From contig NZ_RHNU01000007.1 in NCBI RefSeq assembly GCF_003946015.1, positions 23,631-87,630 of the forward strand: DNA of 64,000 nt, written 5' to 3'. Under the pieces are notes generated by a model. That model had not been told where the DNA came from, searched no databases, and saw only the letters and a list, made by a program, of their open reading frames with translations. Below are positions 38,356 through 45,366 of this stretch, one piece after another. The DNA comes from Companilactobacillus insicii. GTDB taxonomy: Bacteria; Bacillota; Bacilli; Lactobacillales; Lactobacillaceae. A program made the position numbers and the translations under genes. Each line of letters opens with the position of its first letter. Position 1 is the stretch's first letter.

Positions 38356-39177
38356 TTGATCCCCATCTTAAAATTACTAGAAACATTCAAAACAGTTTAT
38401 GAAACCAAAAGTTTCTCTAAGGCTTCTAAAATCTTGTTTATCTCACAACCAACTGTTTCATCCCAAATAATGCAATTGGAACACGATTTGAATATCAAAT
38501 TGTTCATTCGGAATGGTCGACAAAAGATACTAGCAACTCCACAAGCGGATATTCTTTACAAACGAGCGATTGACTTAATTGACGATTGGGAAGACTTGAG
38601 ACAAGAGATTCGTCACGATGCCGACAAAAAGATAACTTGTGATATCGGTGCATCACACACCTTTGCCATTTATTTGTTACCGATGTTATTACCAAAATTA
38701 TACAAAAAATTTCCTAACGTTCACTTCACTATTAAAATGATGAATTCGATGGAAGTCCTAGAGAGCATTGAGGCTGGCAATCTCGACTTCGGCTTCATTG
38801 AGAAACCTCTGGCCGCCAGTAATATCACACGAACTAGTTTGTGTGATGACCAATTAGTCTTAGTTGATAATGGTAAACCTTGGCTAGTCCGTGAACCTTC
38901 CTCCGGCGTATATTACTATACTAAGCAATACTTAGTAGAAAATGACATCACTGAGCCTAAGATGGAAGTAAAAAATAACGAAATGATAGTTCGACTTCTG
39001 AAACAAAACTTCGGTAAATCGATTATTTCCAAACGTGCAGCTGAGGGCTTAAACTACCAAGTATTGAGTTACAAATACGAAAGAAAATTCTATTTGATAC
39101 GCTCCGAAAATCGTCATTTCGATGATATAGATGAGTGCGTCGATTACACTATCAAATCCTGTCAAAACTTATTCTAA
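38356..39177 (+). CDS. LysR-family transcriptional regulator
   Basis: About 273 residues. N-terminal winged helix-turn-helix: LLETFKTVYETKSFSKASKILFISQPTVSSQIMQLEHDL, followed by a periplasmic-binding-protein-like effector domain (FAIYLLPMLLPKLYKKFPN, ESIEAGNLDFGFIEKPL). It probably controls the divergent YeiH-type exporter. The start is uncertain: AGGAG ends at 38355 and abuts the only canonical in-frame start nearby, a TTG at 38356. At the normal nine-base spacing the in-frame codon is ATC (38365). Either an unusual start or poor initiation at the TTG is implied. Confidence 0.88.
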   Translation: MIPILKLLETFKTVYETKSFSKASKILFISQPTVSSQIMQLEHDLNIKLFIRNGRQKILATPQADILYKRAIDLIDDWEDLRQEIRHDADKKITCDIGASHTFAIYLLPMLLPKLYKKFPNVHFTIKMMNSMEVLESIEAGNLDFGFIEKPLAASNITRTSLCDDQLVLVDNGKPWLVREPSSGVYYYTKQYLVENDITEPKMEVKNNEMIVRLLKQNFGKSIISKRAAEGLNYQVLSYKYERKFYLIRSENRHFDDIDECVDYTIKSCQNLF

Positions 39178-39203
39178 AAAGGGCTCAAAACTTTTTTACT
39201 ATG

Positions 39204-39558
39204 GGATTTTTTCTTGAGTTTGGTTAGCAAAGTCTCCGGGCACAAGGAATATTGGTGCTGTGGGGAACGCTTGGAGCCAAGGTCTCCAAGCTCGATTTTG
39301 AACTTCGCAAAAAAACGCGAATTTCAAAACTCGTCCCGTGGTGTAATGGCTAAAGCCATAACACCACCTTCACTGCAGCCAACATTTCTTACACCCAGAG
39401 ACAAGTATGTTTGCTATTTTTTATACGATGTAGCTAAATCGATAGACAAATGCTATATTATTTGAAATTCAATATAATCAAAAAGCTAGATATTTTTCTG
39501 GATTTATACCAAGAAGAAATATCTAGCTTTTTTTATTAACCAAACTCGAGAAAGAACC
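39204..39558. mobile_element. MITE-like repeat, copy B, inverted relative to copy A
   Basis: 355-bp non-coding unit with terminal inverted repeats: GGATTTTTTCTTGAGTTTGG at the left and, in complement, GGTTCTTTCTCGAGTTTGG at the right. Its core (39232-39402) begins GTCTCCGGG and ends CCCAGAGAC and is highly similar by eye to the core of copy A read on the other strand. Three nested hairpins can be drawn: GTGGTGT.ATGGC/GCCAT.ACACCAC, TTTGAA.TTCGC/GCGAA.TTCAAA and GCTTGGAG/CTCCAAGC. No open frame encodes a transposase, so movement would need one supplied elsewhere. Confidence 0.78.
39477..39537. terminator. Bidirectional hairpin inside MITE copy B
   Basis: Arms AAAAGCTAGATATTTTTCT and AGAAGAAATATCTAGCTTTT with T runs on both sides. 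It sits between the convergent LysR gene and the glycosyltransferase at 39607 and can end both transcripts. Confidence 0.65.
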
Positions 39559-39606
39559 TAAAATGAAAGTTTCGAGCCTTAATTTGTTAAAATAAAAGTA
39601 TACAAA

Positions 39607-40377
39607 TTATTCGATTTGTTCCCTGCCGTCCTTATCTGCTCGAGAATCTCTAATTGTTTTGTAAACTCTCAAATTGGCGACACCAACATCACGAACATTT
39701 TCCATCGCAAATTTTCTAGTAATACTATCTTTGCGTGAAACATAATGATAAAGAGGTATATTATCCAGATAAAAAGTCTTGGCAACTGTCGCATATTCGA
39801 CATTGAAGACTTGATCTTCCATTAAATCCAGGTCCGTTTGAAAATGAATCGAATTTTCTTCGATCACACTACGGCGATAGACTTTGTTCCAAGTATATCC
39901 CATAACAGTTCCACTGATCTTAGTGATCTGCTTGATTGCCTCATCACGATCAGCAAATTTGTTTTGGCGCTTATCGGACTTTACTCTACTCTTGCCATTT
40001 TCGGTGTCAATAAAGAAACCGCACGTTGCAAGATCAACGTCAGTATTTTCATAAACTGTTAAAAAGAAATCAACATATCCCGGTTCTAACCAATCATCGC
40101 CATCAATAAAAGTGACAAGATTGCCAGAGATATGCTGTAATCCAGTGTTTCTAGCTGCTGAAACGCCAGAATTATTAGTATGTGAATAAGAAGATATCCA
40201 ATCGTACTTATCTTCATAATTTGCAATAATATCCAATGTGCTATCTGTCGAACAATCATCTACAACCACTAACTCAAAGTTCTTATTTGTCTGAGCCACT
40301 AAAGAGTCAAGTGTCGATACGACATAGCTGGCAACATTATAAGTTGTCATTATGATTGAAAGTTTATTTTTTACCAT
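39607..40377 (-). CDS. Glycosyltransferase family 2
   Basis: 256 residues with a GT-A fold: LSIIMTTYNVASYVVSTLDS at the start, VVVDDCSTDSTLDI nucleotide-binding Asp, SAARNTGLQ, and the metal-binding FIDGDDWLEPGYVDF. The C-terminal part is shorter than in many EPS transferases (often about 320 residues) and has no membrane anchor, so the protein may be slightly truncated at the 3' end, next to the MITE. Acceptor unknown; it probably acts on a surface or teichoic polymer. Divergent from the phosphatase at 40446, sharing a 68-bp gap. Confidence 0.82.
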   Translation of the reverse strand: MVKNKLSIIMTTYNVASYVVSTLDSLVAQTNKNFELVVVDDCSTDSTLDIIANYEDKYDWISSYSHTNNSGVSAARNTGLQHISGNLVTFIDGDDWLEPGYVDFFLTVYENTDVDLATCGFFIDTENGKSRVKSDKRQNKFADRDEAIKQITKISGTVMGYTWNKVYRRSVIEENSIHFQTDLDLMEDQVFNVEYATVAKTFYLDNIPLYHYVSRKDSITRKFAMENVRDVGVANLRVYKTIRDSRADKDGREQIE

Positions 40378-40445
40378 TAAATCACCTTAATAGTATTTTA
40401 CTTCGAAAGACATACAATACGCAACGAATCCGGGGAGGAAAAAAC

Positions 40446-41198
40446 ATGAAACGAATCTTAAATCTTGACGGAGCCATAAACTTACGTGAATTGGGAGGAT
40501 ATAAAACCACTGATGGTAAACAAATTAAATATAATAAGCTCCTTCGTTCAGGAGATATAAGTAATTTAACCCCACAAGCTTTAAATCACCTTAAAAAATA
40601 TGGCTTAAAGTACGTTGTTGATTTTCGTGGTGACAGAGAACAACAAATTTGGTCAGATCAAAATACTAATTTTTATCAAATATATTCCGACCCTGTTTAT
40701 CCATTAATGGGCAATGGTGACAAATTGGCAAATGTGCTAAATAACACCGACTCCTACTTAGGCAGGATTTATCAAAGTGTCTTGTTGGATAAATATGGAC
40801 AACATGCCTATGCGTTATTATTCGAATTGCTACTAGAAAATAATCAGGAAAACAAATCATTACTATTTCACTGTGCGGCCGGTAAAGATAGAACCGGCAT
40901 GGCTGCTATTTTGATTCTCAAAGCACTAGGAGTTGATGATGAAACAATTGCACGTGACTACTTATTAACTAACCTAATGTATTCCGATTCAGAAACCATC
41001 GAAAAAACCTTAAATGACAAAAATGGTAACCAAGATATCAACAAAATGAATATGACCAAAGCCGACTTAGAAAGTATCACTTCAGTTTTTGATGCCATCG
41101 AACACTACTACGGAAGTTTTGGAAATTATTTAACACAAGCACTGAACTTTGATAAGAATAAATTAAACCAATTAAAAAATATTTACTTAACAGACTAA
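40446..41198 (+). CDS. Tyrosine-protein phosphatase (Y_phosphatase3/LipA-like)
   Basis: 250 residues. The P-loop signature HCAAGKDRTG is at residues 142-151, with Cys143 as the nucleophile. N-terminal LDGAINLRELGGYKTTDGK and LRSGDISNLTP match the family of Firmicutes protein-tyrosine or phosphoinositide phosphatases related to Listeria LipA. The long open frame starts at 40356, but GGGGAGG just before ATG 40446 is decisive. It could dephosphorylate EPS regulators, but it is 20 kb from the EPS locus and is not the PHP-type CpsB phosphatase. The ABC transporter begins 52 bp downstream with no terminator between. Confidence 0.88.
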   Translation: MKRILNLDGAINLRELGGYKTTDGKQIKYNKLLRSGDISNLTPQALNHLKKYGLKYVVDFRGDREQQIWSDQNTNFYQIYSDPVYPLMGNGDKLANVLNNTDSYLGRIYQSVLLDKYGQHAYALLFELLLENNQENKSLLFHCAAGKDRTGMAAILILKALGVDDETIARDYLLTNLMYSDSETIEKTLNDKNGNQDINKMNMTKADLESITSVFDAIEHYYGSFGNYLTQALNFDKNKLNQLKNIYLTD

Positions 41199-41250
41199 AA
41201 AACTTATACTCAATTTACCAAATATTTATTTATAGGATTGGAGAATATTC

Positions 41251-43200
41251 ATGAGTCTTCTAGAATTAAAAGACGTTCGAAAATCATTCTCATTGGGTAA
41301 GAAAGAATTTCCTGTCTTAAAGGGTATTAATTTAGAATTGGATCGAGGCGAGTTCGTTTCAATTCTTGGAGAATCAGGTGGTGGTAAAACCACCTTGCTG
41401 AATACAATTGGCGGATTGGATTCACAATTTAAAGGTGATATTTTTGTTGACGGTAAGTCATTAAAAAAAGGATCAGATAAAGCATTAGACAACTATCGTA
41501 GCCATACGGTCGGATTTGTTTTCCAAAGTTTCCATCTGATCAGTCATTTGACCATCTTAGAAAACGTCTTAGTTCCACTAGAGATGTCATCTCTAAAAAA
41601 GGCAGATAGAATTAAACGTGCTAAGAGTCTACTTGAAAAAGTCGGTTTAACTGAACACATCGACAAGCATCCCAATCAACTATCTGGTGGTCAAAAACAA
41701 CGTGTCGCGATTGCTCGTGCGTTAGCGAATGATCCCGAAATAATTATTGCGGACGAACCCACTGGAGCGTTGGATGCTCAAAATACACAAGAAGTTTTAA
41801 AGATTCTAGACGATATTGCCAAAGAAGGCAAACTAGTTATTGCAGTAACGCATTCACAACAAGTAGCCGATTTTGGTACTCGTGTAGTTCACCTTGCTGA
41901 CGGTGTGATAGATTCCGACCAGCAATTACGACCTAGTTATCCTCCAATTGAGGATAACGACTCTGACAAAAAAATAACTCATTTGAGTTTTGGTAATACA
42001 TTCCGATTAGCCTGGGAGCACATGCTCTATACCAAGGGAAGGAATATTTTGATAATCCTTGGAGCGGCTATCGGTATTTTCTCAGTTATCTTCATGCTAG
42101 GATTAGGTTCCGGTGTAACTGGTTATATTAATGATCAAATGCAATCGCAAGTTAACCCTAATGCCATTCAAATCACTAAGAATCTAACACCGAGTCAGAA
42201 TCGAGCCGGTGATACTAGCTCGATCAATATTACTAAGTCCGATATGAAGACATTCCATGATCTTAAGCATGTTAAAAAAGTCGAACAAGCTTACTTCGCT
42301 CAATCTCCAAAAATAAACTATAATAAGCAAAACGCATCTATCCAGTACTTCCAAACTTGGAATGCAACAGAAAAAACTGGAGATATTACTAAAGGTACAA
42401 AACCCGGTAATGGAGAAGTAATTCTTCTCAAGTCTGATGCTCAAAAGCTTAACAAAAAGAATTATAAAAATCTGGTCGGTAAAACCGTCAAAATGTATAT
42501 CACTACACTTGACGACAACAAACAACCTGCACAAGTTGCTATTAACTTAAAAGTATCTGGTATTATCAAATCTGGATCTTCAGCTATTACTCTTGATACT
42601 TTAAAAAACGCTGCTTCCAAATCCAATGTAACTATCAAACCTAATTTTGTAACTCTAACGGTTGATAATACGAAGAATGTTAAAGCAGTCCAACAACAAG
42701 TCAAATCATATAAAATTACCGACAAAGGCAAACAACACAACAAATATATGATTACTGGTGTTGGTGCAATCATTGACCAATTGAACACTTACATTAACTT
42801 AGCCTTTTATGTACTAGCTGGTGTTGCAGGTATTTCATTAATTGTTTCGGCAATCATGATTATCGTTGTACTTTACATCAGTGTTTCTGAACGTACTCAA
42901 GAAATCGGTATTTTACGTGCTATTGGTGCCAGGAAAAAAGATATTAGAAATATGTTCATTTCCGAATCATTCTTGATTGGATTAGTTTCTGGTGGTTTTG
43001 CAGTACTACTCGCCTATTTAGTTCAATTGGCTGTCAATCACGCTACTCAAAATGCCTTTAAGGCAACAATCATCTCTATTTCACCAGGCAATGCAATATT
43101 TGGAATTGTCATCAGCATCATCATTAGTCTCCTAGCGGCTCTTGCTCCTTCAAGACGTGCTGCTAAACTAGATCCAAGAGATTCATTAACTGATGAATAA
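41251..43200 (+). CDS. MacB-like ABC transporter, fused ATPase and permease
   Basis: 649 residues. N-terminal ATPase (1-225): Walker A GESGGGKTT, signature LSGGQKQRVAIARAL, Walker B IIIADEPTGALD. A first membrane helix near 265-285 (ILIILGAAIGIFSVIFMLGLG) is followed by a large extracellular MacB_PCD domain (about 290-510) and three helices of an FtsX-type permease (VLAGVAGISLIVSAIMII onward), ending with PSRRAAKLDPRDSL. Such type VII systems move peptides, lipoproteins or antibiotics across the envelope by mechanotransmission rather than classical transport. No histidine kinase or peptide gene adjoins, so the substrate is unknown. Possibly co-transcribed with the phosphatase upstream. Confidence 0.92.
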   Translation: MSLLELKDVRKSFSLGKKEFPVLKGINLELDRGEFVSILGESGGGKTTLLNTIGGLDSQFKGDIFVDGKSLKKGSDKALDNYRSHTVGFVFQSFHLISHLTILENVLVPLEMSSLKKADRIKRAKSLLEKVGLTEHIDKHPNQLSGGQKQRVAIARALANDPEIIIADEPTGALDAQNTQEVLKILDDIAKEGKLVIAVTHSQQVADFGTRVVHLADGVIDSDQQLRPSYPPIEDNDSDKKITHLSFGNTFRLAWEHMLYTKGRNILIILGAAIGIFSVIFMLGLGSGVTGYINDQMQSQVNPNAIQITKNLTPSQNRAGDTSSINITKSDMKTFHDLKHVKKVEQAYFAQSPKINYNKQNASIQYFQTWNATEKTGDITKGTKPGNGEVILLKSDAQKLNKKNYKNLVGKTVKMYITTLDDNKQPAQVAINLKVSGIIKSGSSAITLDTLKNAASKSNVTIKPNFVTLTVDNTKNVKAVQQQVKSYKITDKGKQHNKYMITGVGAIIDQLNTYINLAFYVLAGVAGISLIVSAIMIIVVLYISVSERTQEIGILRAIGARKKDIRNMFISESFLIGLVSGGFAVLLAYLVQLAVNHATQNAFKATIISISPGNAIFGIVISIIISLLAALAPSRRAAKLDPRDSLTDE

Positions 43201-43212
43201 TAACTTATAACC

Positions 43213-43242
43213 CAAAATCTCAGCGAAAGCTGGGATTTTTTT
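43213..43242 (+). terminator. Terminator of the MacB-like transporter gene
   Basis: Stem AAAATCTCAGC / GCTGGGATTTT with a GAAA tetraloop and a run of seven T residues, 12 bp after the stop codon. Confidence 0.9.
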
Positions 43243-43263
43243 GTATAATGAAGTTTCGATATG

Positions 43264-43323
43264 TGAAAGTTTCATGAACTTTCATACCAACATCTTTATA
43301 CGAGTTTATTTATCTTGTATACT
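43264..43323 (+). promoter_or_regulatory. Putative promoter and inverted repeat upstream of the zinc-ribbon gene
   Basis: Arms TGAAAGTT (43264-43271) and AACTTTCA (43277-43284) flank TCATG. Downstream, TTTATA (43295) and TATACT (43318) are 17 bp apart and may be the promoter. The palindrome would lie just upstream of the -35. Confidence 0.4.
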
Positions 43324-43353
43324 AAAGTCTGTTAATACAATGGAGGAATGAGA

Positions 43354-44727
43354 ATGTTTTGTCCAAATTGCGGCCACAAAGTTGACCCATCACAAAAATT
43401 CTGTGACAACTGTGGCTATGATCTAACTTCAATTAAGAATAAACGTAACGAAGAAAAACAAGCAGCATCAAAAAAAGACGATGACACTATCAAGTCATTA
43501 TCAGATATTGAAGCAGAGCTAAACGATTCAGAACCTACAAAATCAGAACCAGTTCAAGCAAAACCAAAATATCAACAGGCACCAGCTCAACAACGTGAAT
43601 ATAATTCCATAAAACCAGCTTCAGAAGTGGAACATAAGACTGTTACTGAACATAAATCAGAAAAGCCTAGCTATGATTCAGTTCGTACCTTTGATAGTAC
43701 AAAGAAGGTTCCTGAGCAGGCACTTGATGATCGTACTGTTGCATACGACAAGTATGCCTTCAGACAAGCAGCAGCTAAGAAAACTTACTCAACACCAAGG
43801 ACATCCAATCCAAATAATGCATCACAGCATGAATCTGACGCTTTGAACTCTACTCAAGACTTTAAAAATCGCCTCTTTAAAAATGGTGAAGATCCTTTTA
43901 AACCAACTAAGAGTGAACTCAAGAAAATGCGAGAAAAGAAAAAGCTCGAAGAAGCTGCAGCGGATACCAATGATGGCTTGATTCATAACATGGGAAAATT
44001 TGCTAAGAATAATGTTTATCTCGGTATATTTGCAGTAATCATCGTCGCAATATTATTAGTAGTCAAAAGAAATTATGGCTTCATCGCACTAGCCATCGTA
44101 CTACTTCTTTGGTTCCTCGCTTCTCAAGTTAGCCATGGTAATGAAATGAGTGCTAACAAGAAACTTAAAAGAGAAAATAGCCATAGCGGAACCTCTAATG
44201 ATCAGCCTCAACAATACCAGGCAGAGCCTAAAAAAATTAAAAAGCAAAAAGTAACTGACTCTTCTCACGGGAAGAACGCTCGTCAAAAAATAATCATCGC
44301 ATCATCAATTGTGGGCTTCGTAGCTTCTGTTGGTGGTCCATTTATCAATGGTGTTTCACTATCAAGTACTATTGCATCTGCGGCTAATTACACGGCTAAT
44401 TTGGGATATCAATACAATACACTAATAGTTAACTTATCTTCAGCAATTCGTTTGATTTGTTTCCTATCACCTGTTATTGCATTGATTGCTGCTTGTTTCA
44501 GAAACCGTGGAACTATCAGAATGTTAAGATTATTTACCGTTTTACCAACTGTTATTTATGTTCTTGTCTTCGGAATCTTCTATTCCGGTGCCGTTAATTC
44601 TTCTGTCATAACTGGTCAAACAGCTGTAGGAGGAGCACAATTCGGCGGTAGCTTCTATGTTTTATTAGCAACTTCAGTAATTTCACTAATAATGGCATAT
44701 TCACTACATCCAAGAATTAAAGCATAA
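43354..44727 (+). CDS. Zinc-ribbon membrane protein of unknown function
   Basis: 457 residues. An N-terminal zinc ribbon (CPNCGHKVDPSQKFCDNCG) is followed by about 200 low-complexity, charged and Gln/Ser/Pro-rich residues, a pair of membrane helices near 215-260, a second basic linker, and three or four helices at the C-terminus (IIIASSIVGFVASVGGPF, VIALIAACF, VIYVLVFGIFYSGAV, FYVLLATSVISLIMAYSL). Similar zinc-ribbon-plus-membrane proteins are widespread in lactobacilli without a defined role. GGAGG is eight bases from the ATG at 43354, which I prefer over the ATG two codons earlier. Monocistronic, with its own promoter candidate and terminator. Confidence 0.8.
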   Translation: MFCPNCGHKVDPSQKFCDNCGYDLTSIKNKRNEEKQAASKKDDDTIKSLSDIEAELNDSEPTKSEPVQAKPKYQQAPAQQREYNSIKPASEVEHKTVTEHKSEKPSYDSVRTFDSTKKVPEQALDDRTVAYDKYAFRQAAAKKTYSTPRTSNPNNASQHESDALNSTQDFKNRLFKNGEDPFKPTKSELKKMREKKKLEEAAADTNDGLIHNMGKFAKNNVYLGIFAVIIVAILLVVKRNYGFIALAIVLLLWFLASQVSHGNEMSANKKLKRENSHSGTSNDQPQQYQAEPKKIKKQKVTDSSHGKNARQKIIIASSIVGFVASVGGPFINGVSLSSTIASAANYTANLGYQYNTLIVNLSSAIRLICFLSPVIALIAACFRNRGTIRMLRLFTVLPTVIYVLVFGIFYSGAVNSSVITGQTAVGGAQFGGSFYVLLATSVISLIMAYSLHPRIKA

Positions 44728-44749
44728 TATACATTAAGTACAATCCTTG

Positions 44750-44777
44750 AGCTGTCCGCATTTTGGACAGCTTTTTT
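44750..44777 (+). terminator. Terminator of the zinc-ribbon gene
   Basis: Stem AGCTGTCC / GGACAGCT with a seven-base loop followed by TTTTTT, 22 bp past the stop codon. Confidence 0.9.
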
Positions 44778-44779
44778 AC

Positions 44780-44807
44780 TTGCAATCAACGGCTACCCTG
44801 CTATAAT
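44780..44807 (+). promoter_or_regulatory. Promoter of the candidate small RNA
   Basis: TTGCAA (44780-44785) and TATAAT (44802-44807) are 16 bp apart and follow directly after a terminator. Transcription would start near 44814. Confidence 0.5.
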
Positions 44808-44813
44808 TTGTCT

Positions 44814-44990
44814 TAAGAAAATCAAATATGTTTAAACATATTTGATTTTCGGAAACTTATTTCTTTTACATAATAAAGAATGAGTTTGCATCTTCCAATT
44901 CCTCACCGGTCTAAAAAAACCGAAGTTGCGGTAGATGTATCGGAGCACCACAATGAATGGGATGAAACAAGGGGGTTGCCCCTTGTTTTT
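44814..44990 (+). ncRNA. Candidate small RNA, about 177 nt
   Basis: Bounded by a promoter at 44780-44807 and by a rho-independent terminator at 44965-44990. The first transcribed bases form a perfect 34-bp palindrome (44817-44850) with arms reading GAAAATCAAATATGTTT and its complement. The body contains TTCTTT/AAAGAA and CGGT/ACCG short hairpins and no convincing open frame with a ribosome binding site. I do not recognise an RNA family; it is a motif-based call. A 68-codon frame on the opposite strand looks like chance. Confidence 0.4.
44965..44990 (+). terminator. Terminator of the candidate small RNA
   Basis: Stem AAACAAGGGG / CCCCTTGTTT with a GTTG loop and a T run. No gene ends here, which is the main reason to propose a non-coding transcript. 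Confidence 0.6.
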
Positions 44991-45043
44991 GAAATTTAAA
45001 TATATATACGGGGATGAATAAGAATCAATACCATACAAGTTAA

Positions 45044-45153
45044 GGGTCCGTTCTTTTCAATCATCCGTAGAGCTGGCGGATCGATTGGAATGACGAATCT
45101 TTTGAATAGAAGCTGTAGTCATTTGATTGCCAGCCTAATCATTAAATAAACCC
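45044..45153. other. Nested inverted repeats, possible structured leader of the small peptide gene
   Basis: Three nested complementary pairs: GGGT (45044) with ACCC (45150), GCTGGC (45072-45077) with GCCAGC (45129-45134), ATGAC (45090-45094) with GTCAT (45118-45122). The spacing is consistent with one long bulged hairpin or branched RNA ending 48 bp before the peptide start. Strand and function are open. Confidence 0.35.
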
Positions 45154-45201
45154 TCCCGAGATACACAATTTCGTTAAAAACTTCCAAAATAGGTGATAAC
45201 T

Positions 45202-45303
45202 ATGTTATATAACGCCTCTCTGATAATTTTAAGTTTCTTCTTGATGATAATTACAATAGGCTTGACCTACTTAGGAATTAAACACACACTTCGTAAGCAA
45301 TAG
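45202..45303 (+). CDS. 33-residue membrane peptide (possible type I toxin-like or holin-like)
   Basis: ATG 45202 follows AGGTG with six-base spacing. The peptide is MLYNASLIILSFFLMI then a continuous hydrophobic stretch to TYLGIKHTLRKQ: one membrane helix with a basic C-terminal tail. This is the general design of Hol_Tox/TxpA- and Fst-type toxins of Firmicutes, but I cannot match it to a named family. It lies between a structured non-coding block and a bidirectional terminator, a layout compatible with a type I toxin and antisense RNA. It may equally be a harmless small membrane protein. Confidence 0.5.
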   Translation: MLYNASLIILSFFLMIITIGLTYLGIKHTLRKQ

Positions 45304-45316
45304 TGTTTGCTTACAC

Positions 45317-45360
45317 AAAAAGCCCGCAAACTATTTTTTAGTAGTCTGCGGGTTATTTGT
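45317..45360. terminator. Bidirectional terminator between the small peptide and the WxL-tailed gene
   Basis: Stem AGCCCGCAAACT / AGTCTGCGGGTT with an A/T-rich loop; T runs are present on both sides. Serves the rightward peptide gene and the leftward gene ending at 45367. Confidence 0.75.
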
Positions 45361-45366
45361 TTGTCT

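Noticed and set aside
44814..44990. tracrRNA or 6S RNA
   Set aside because: No CRISPR repeat or cas9 nearby for tracrRNA, and the 5' palindrome is not the closing stem of a 6S-type rod.
44832..45038. 68-codon leftward frame across the candidate small RNA
   Set aside because: No ribosome binding site, unusual composition, and it covers the terminator and hairpins; a chance frame is more likely.
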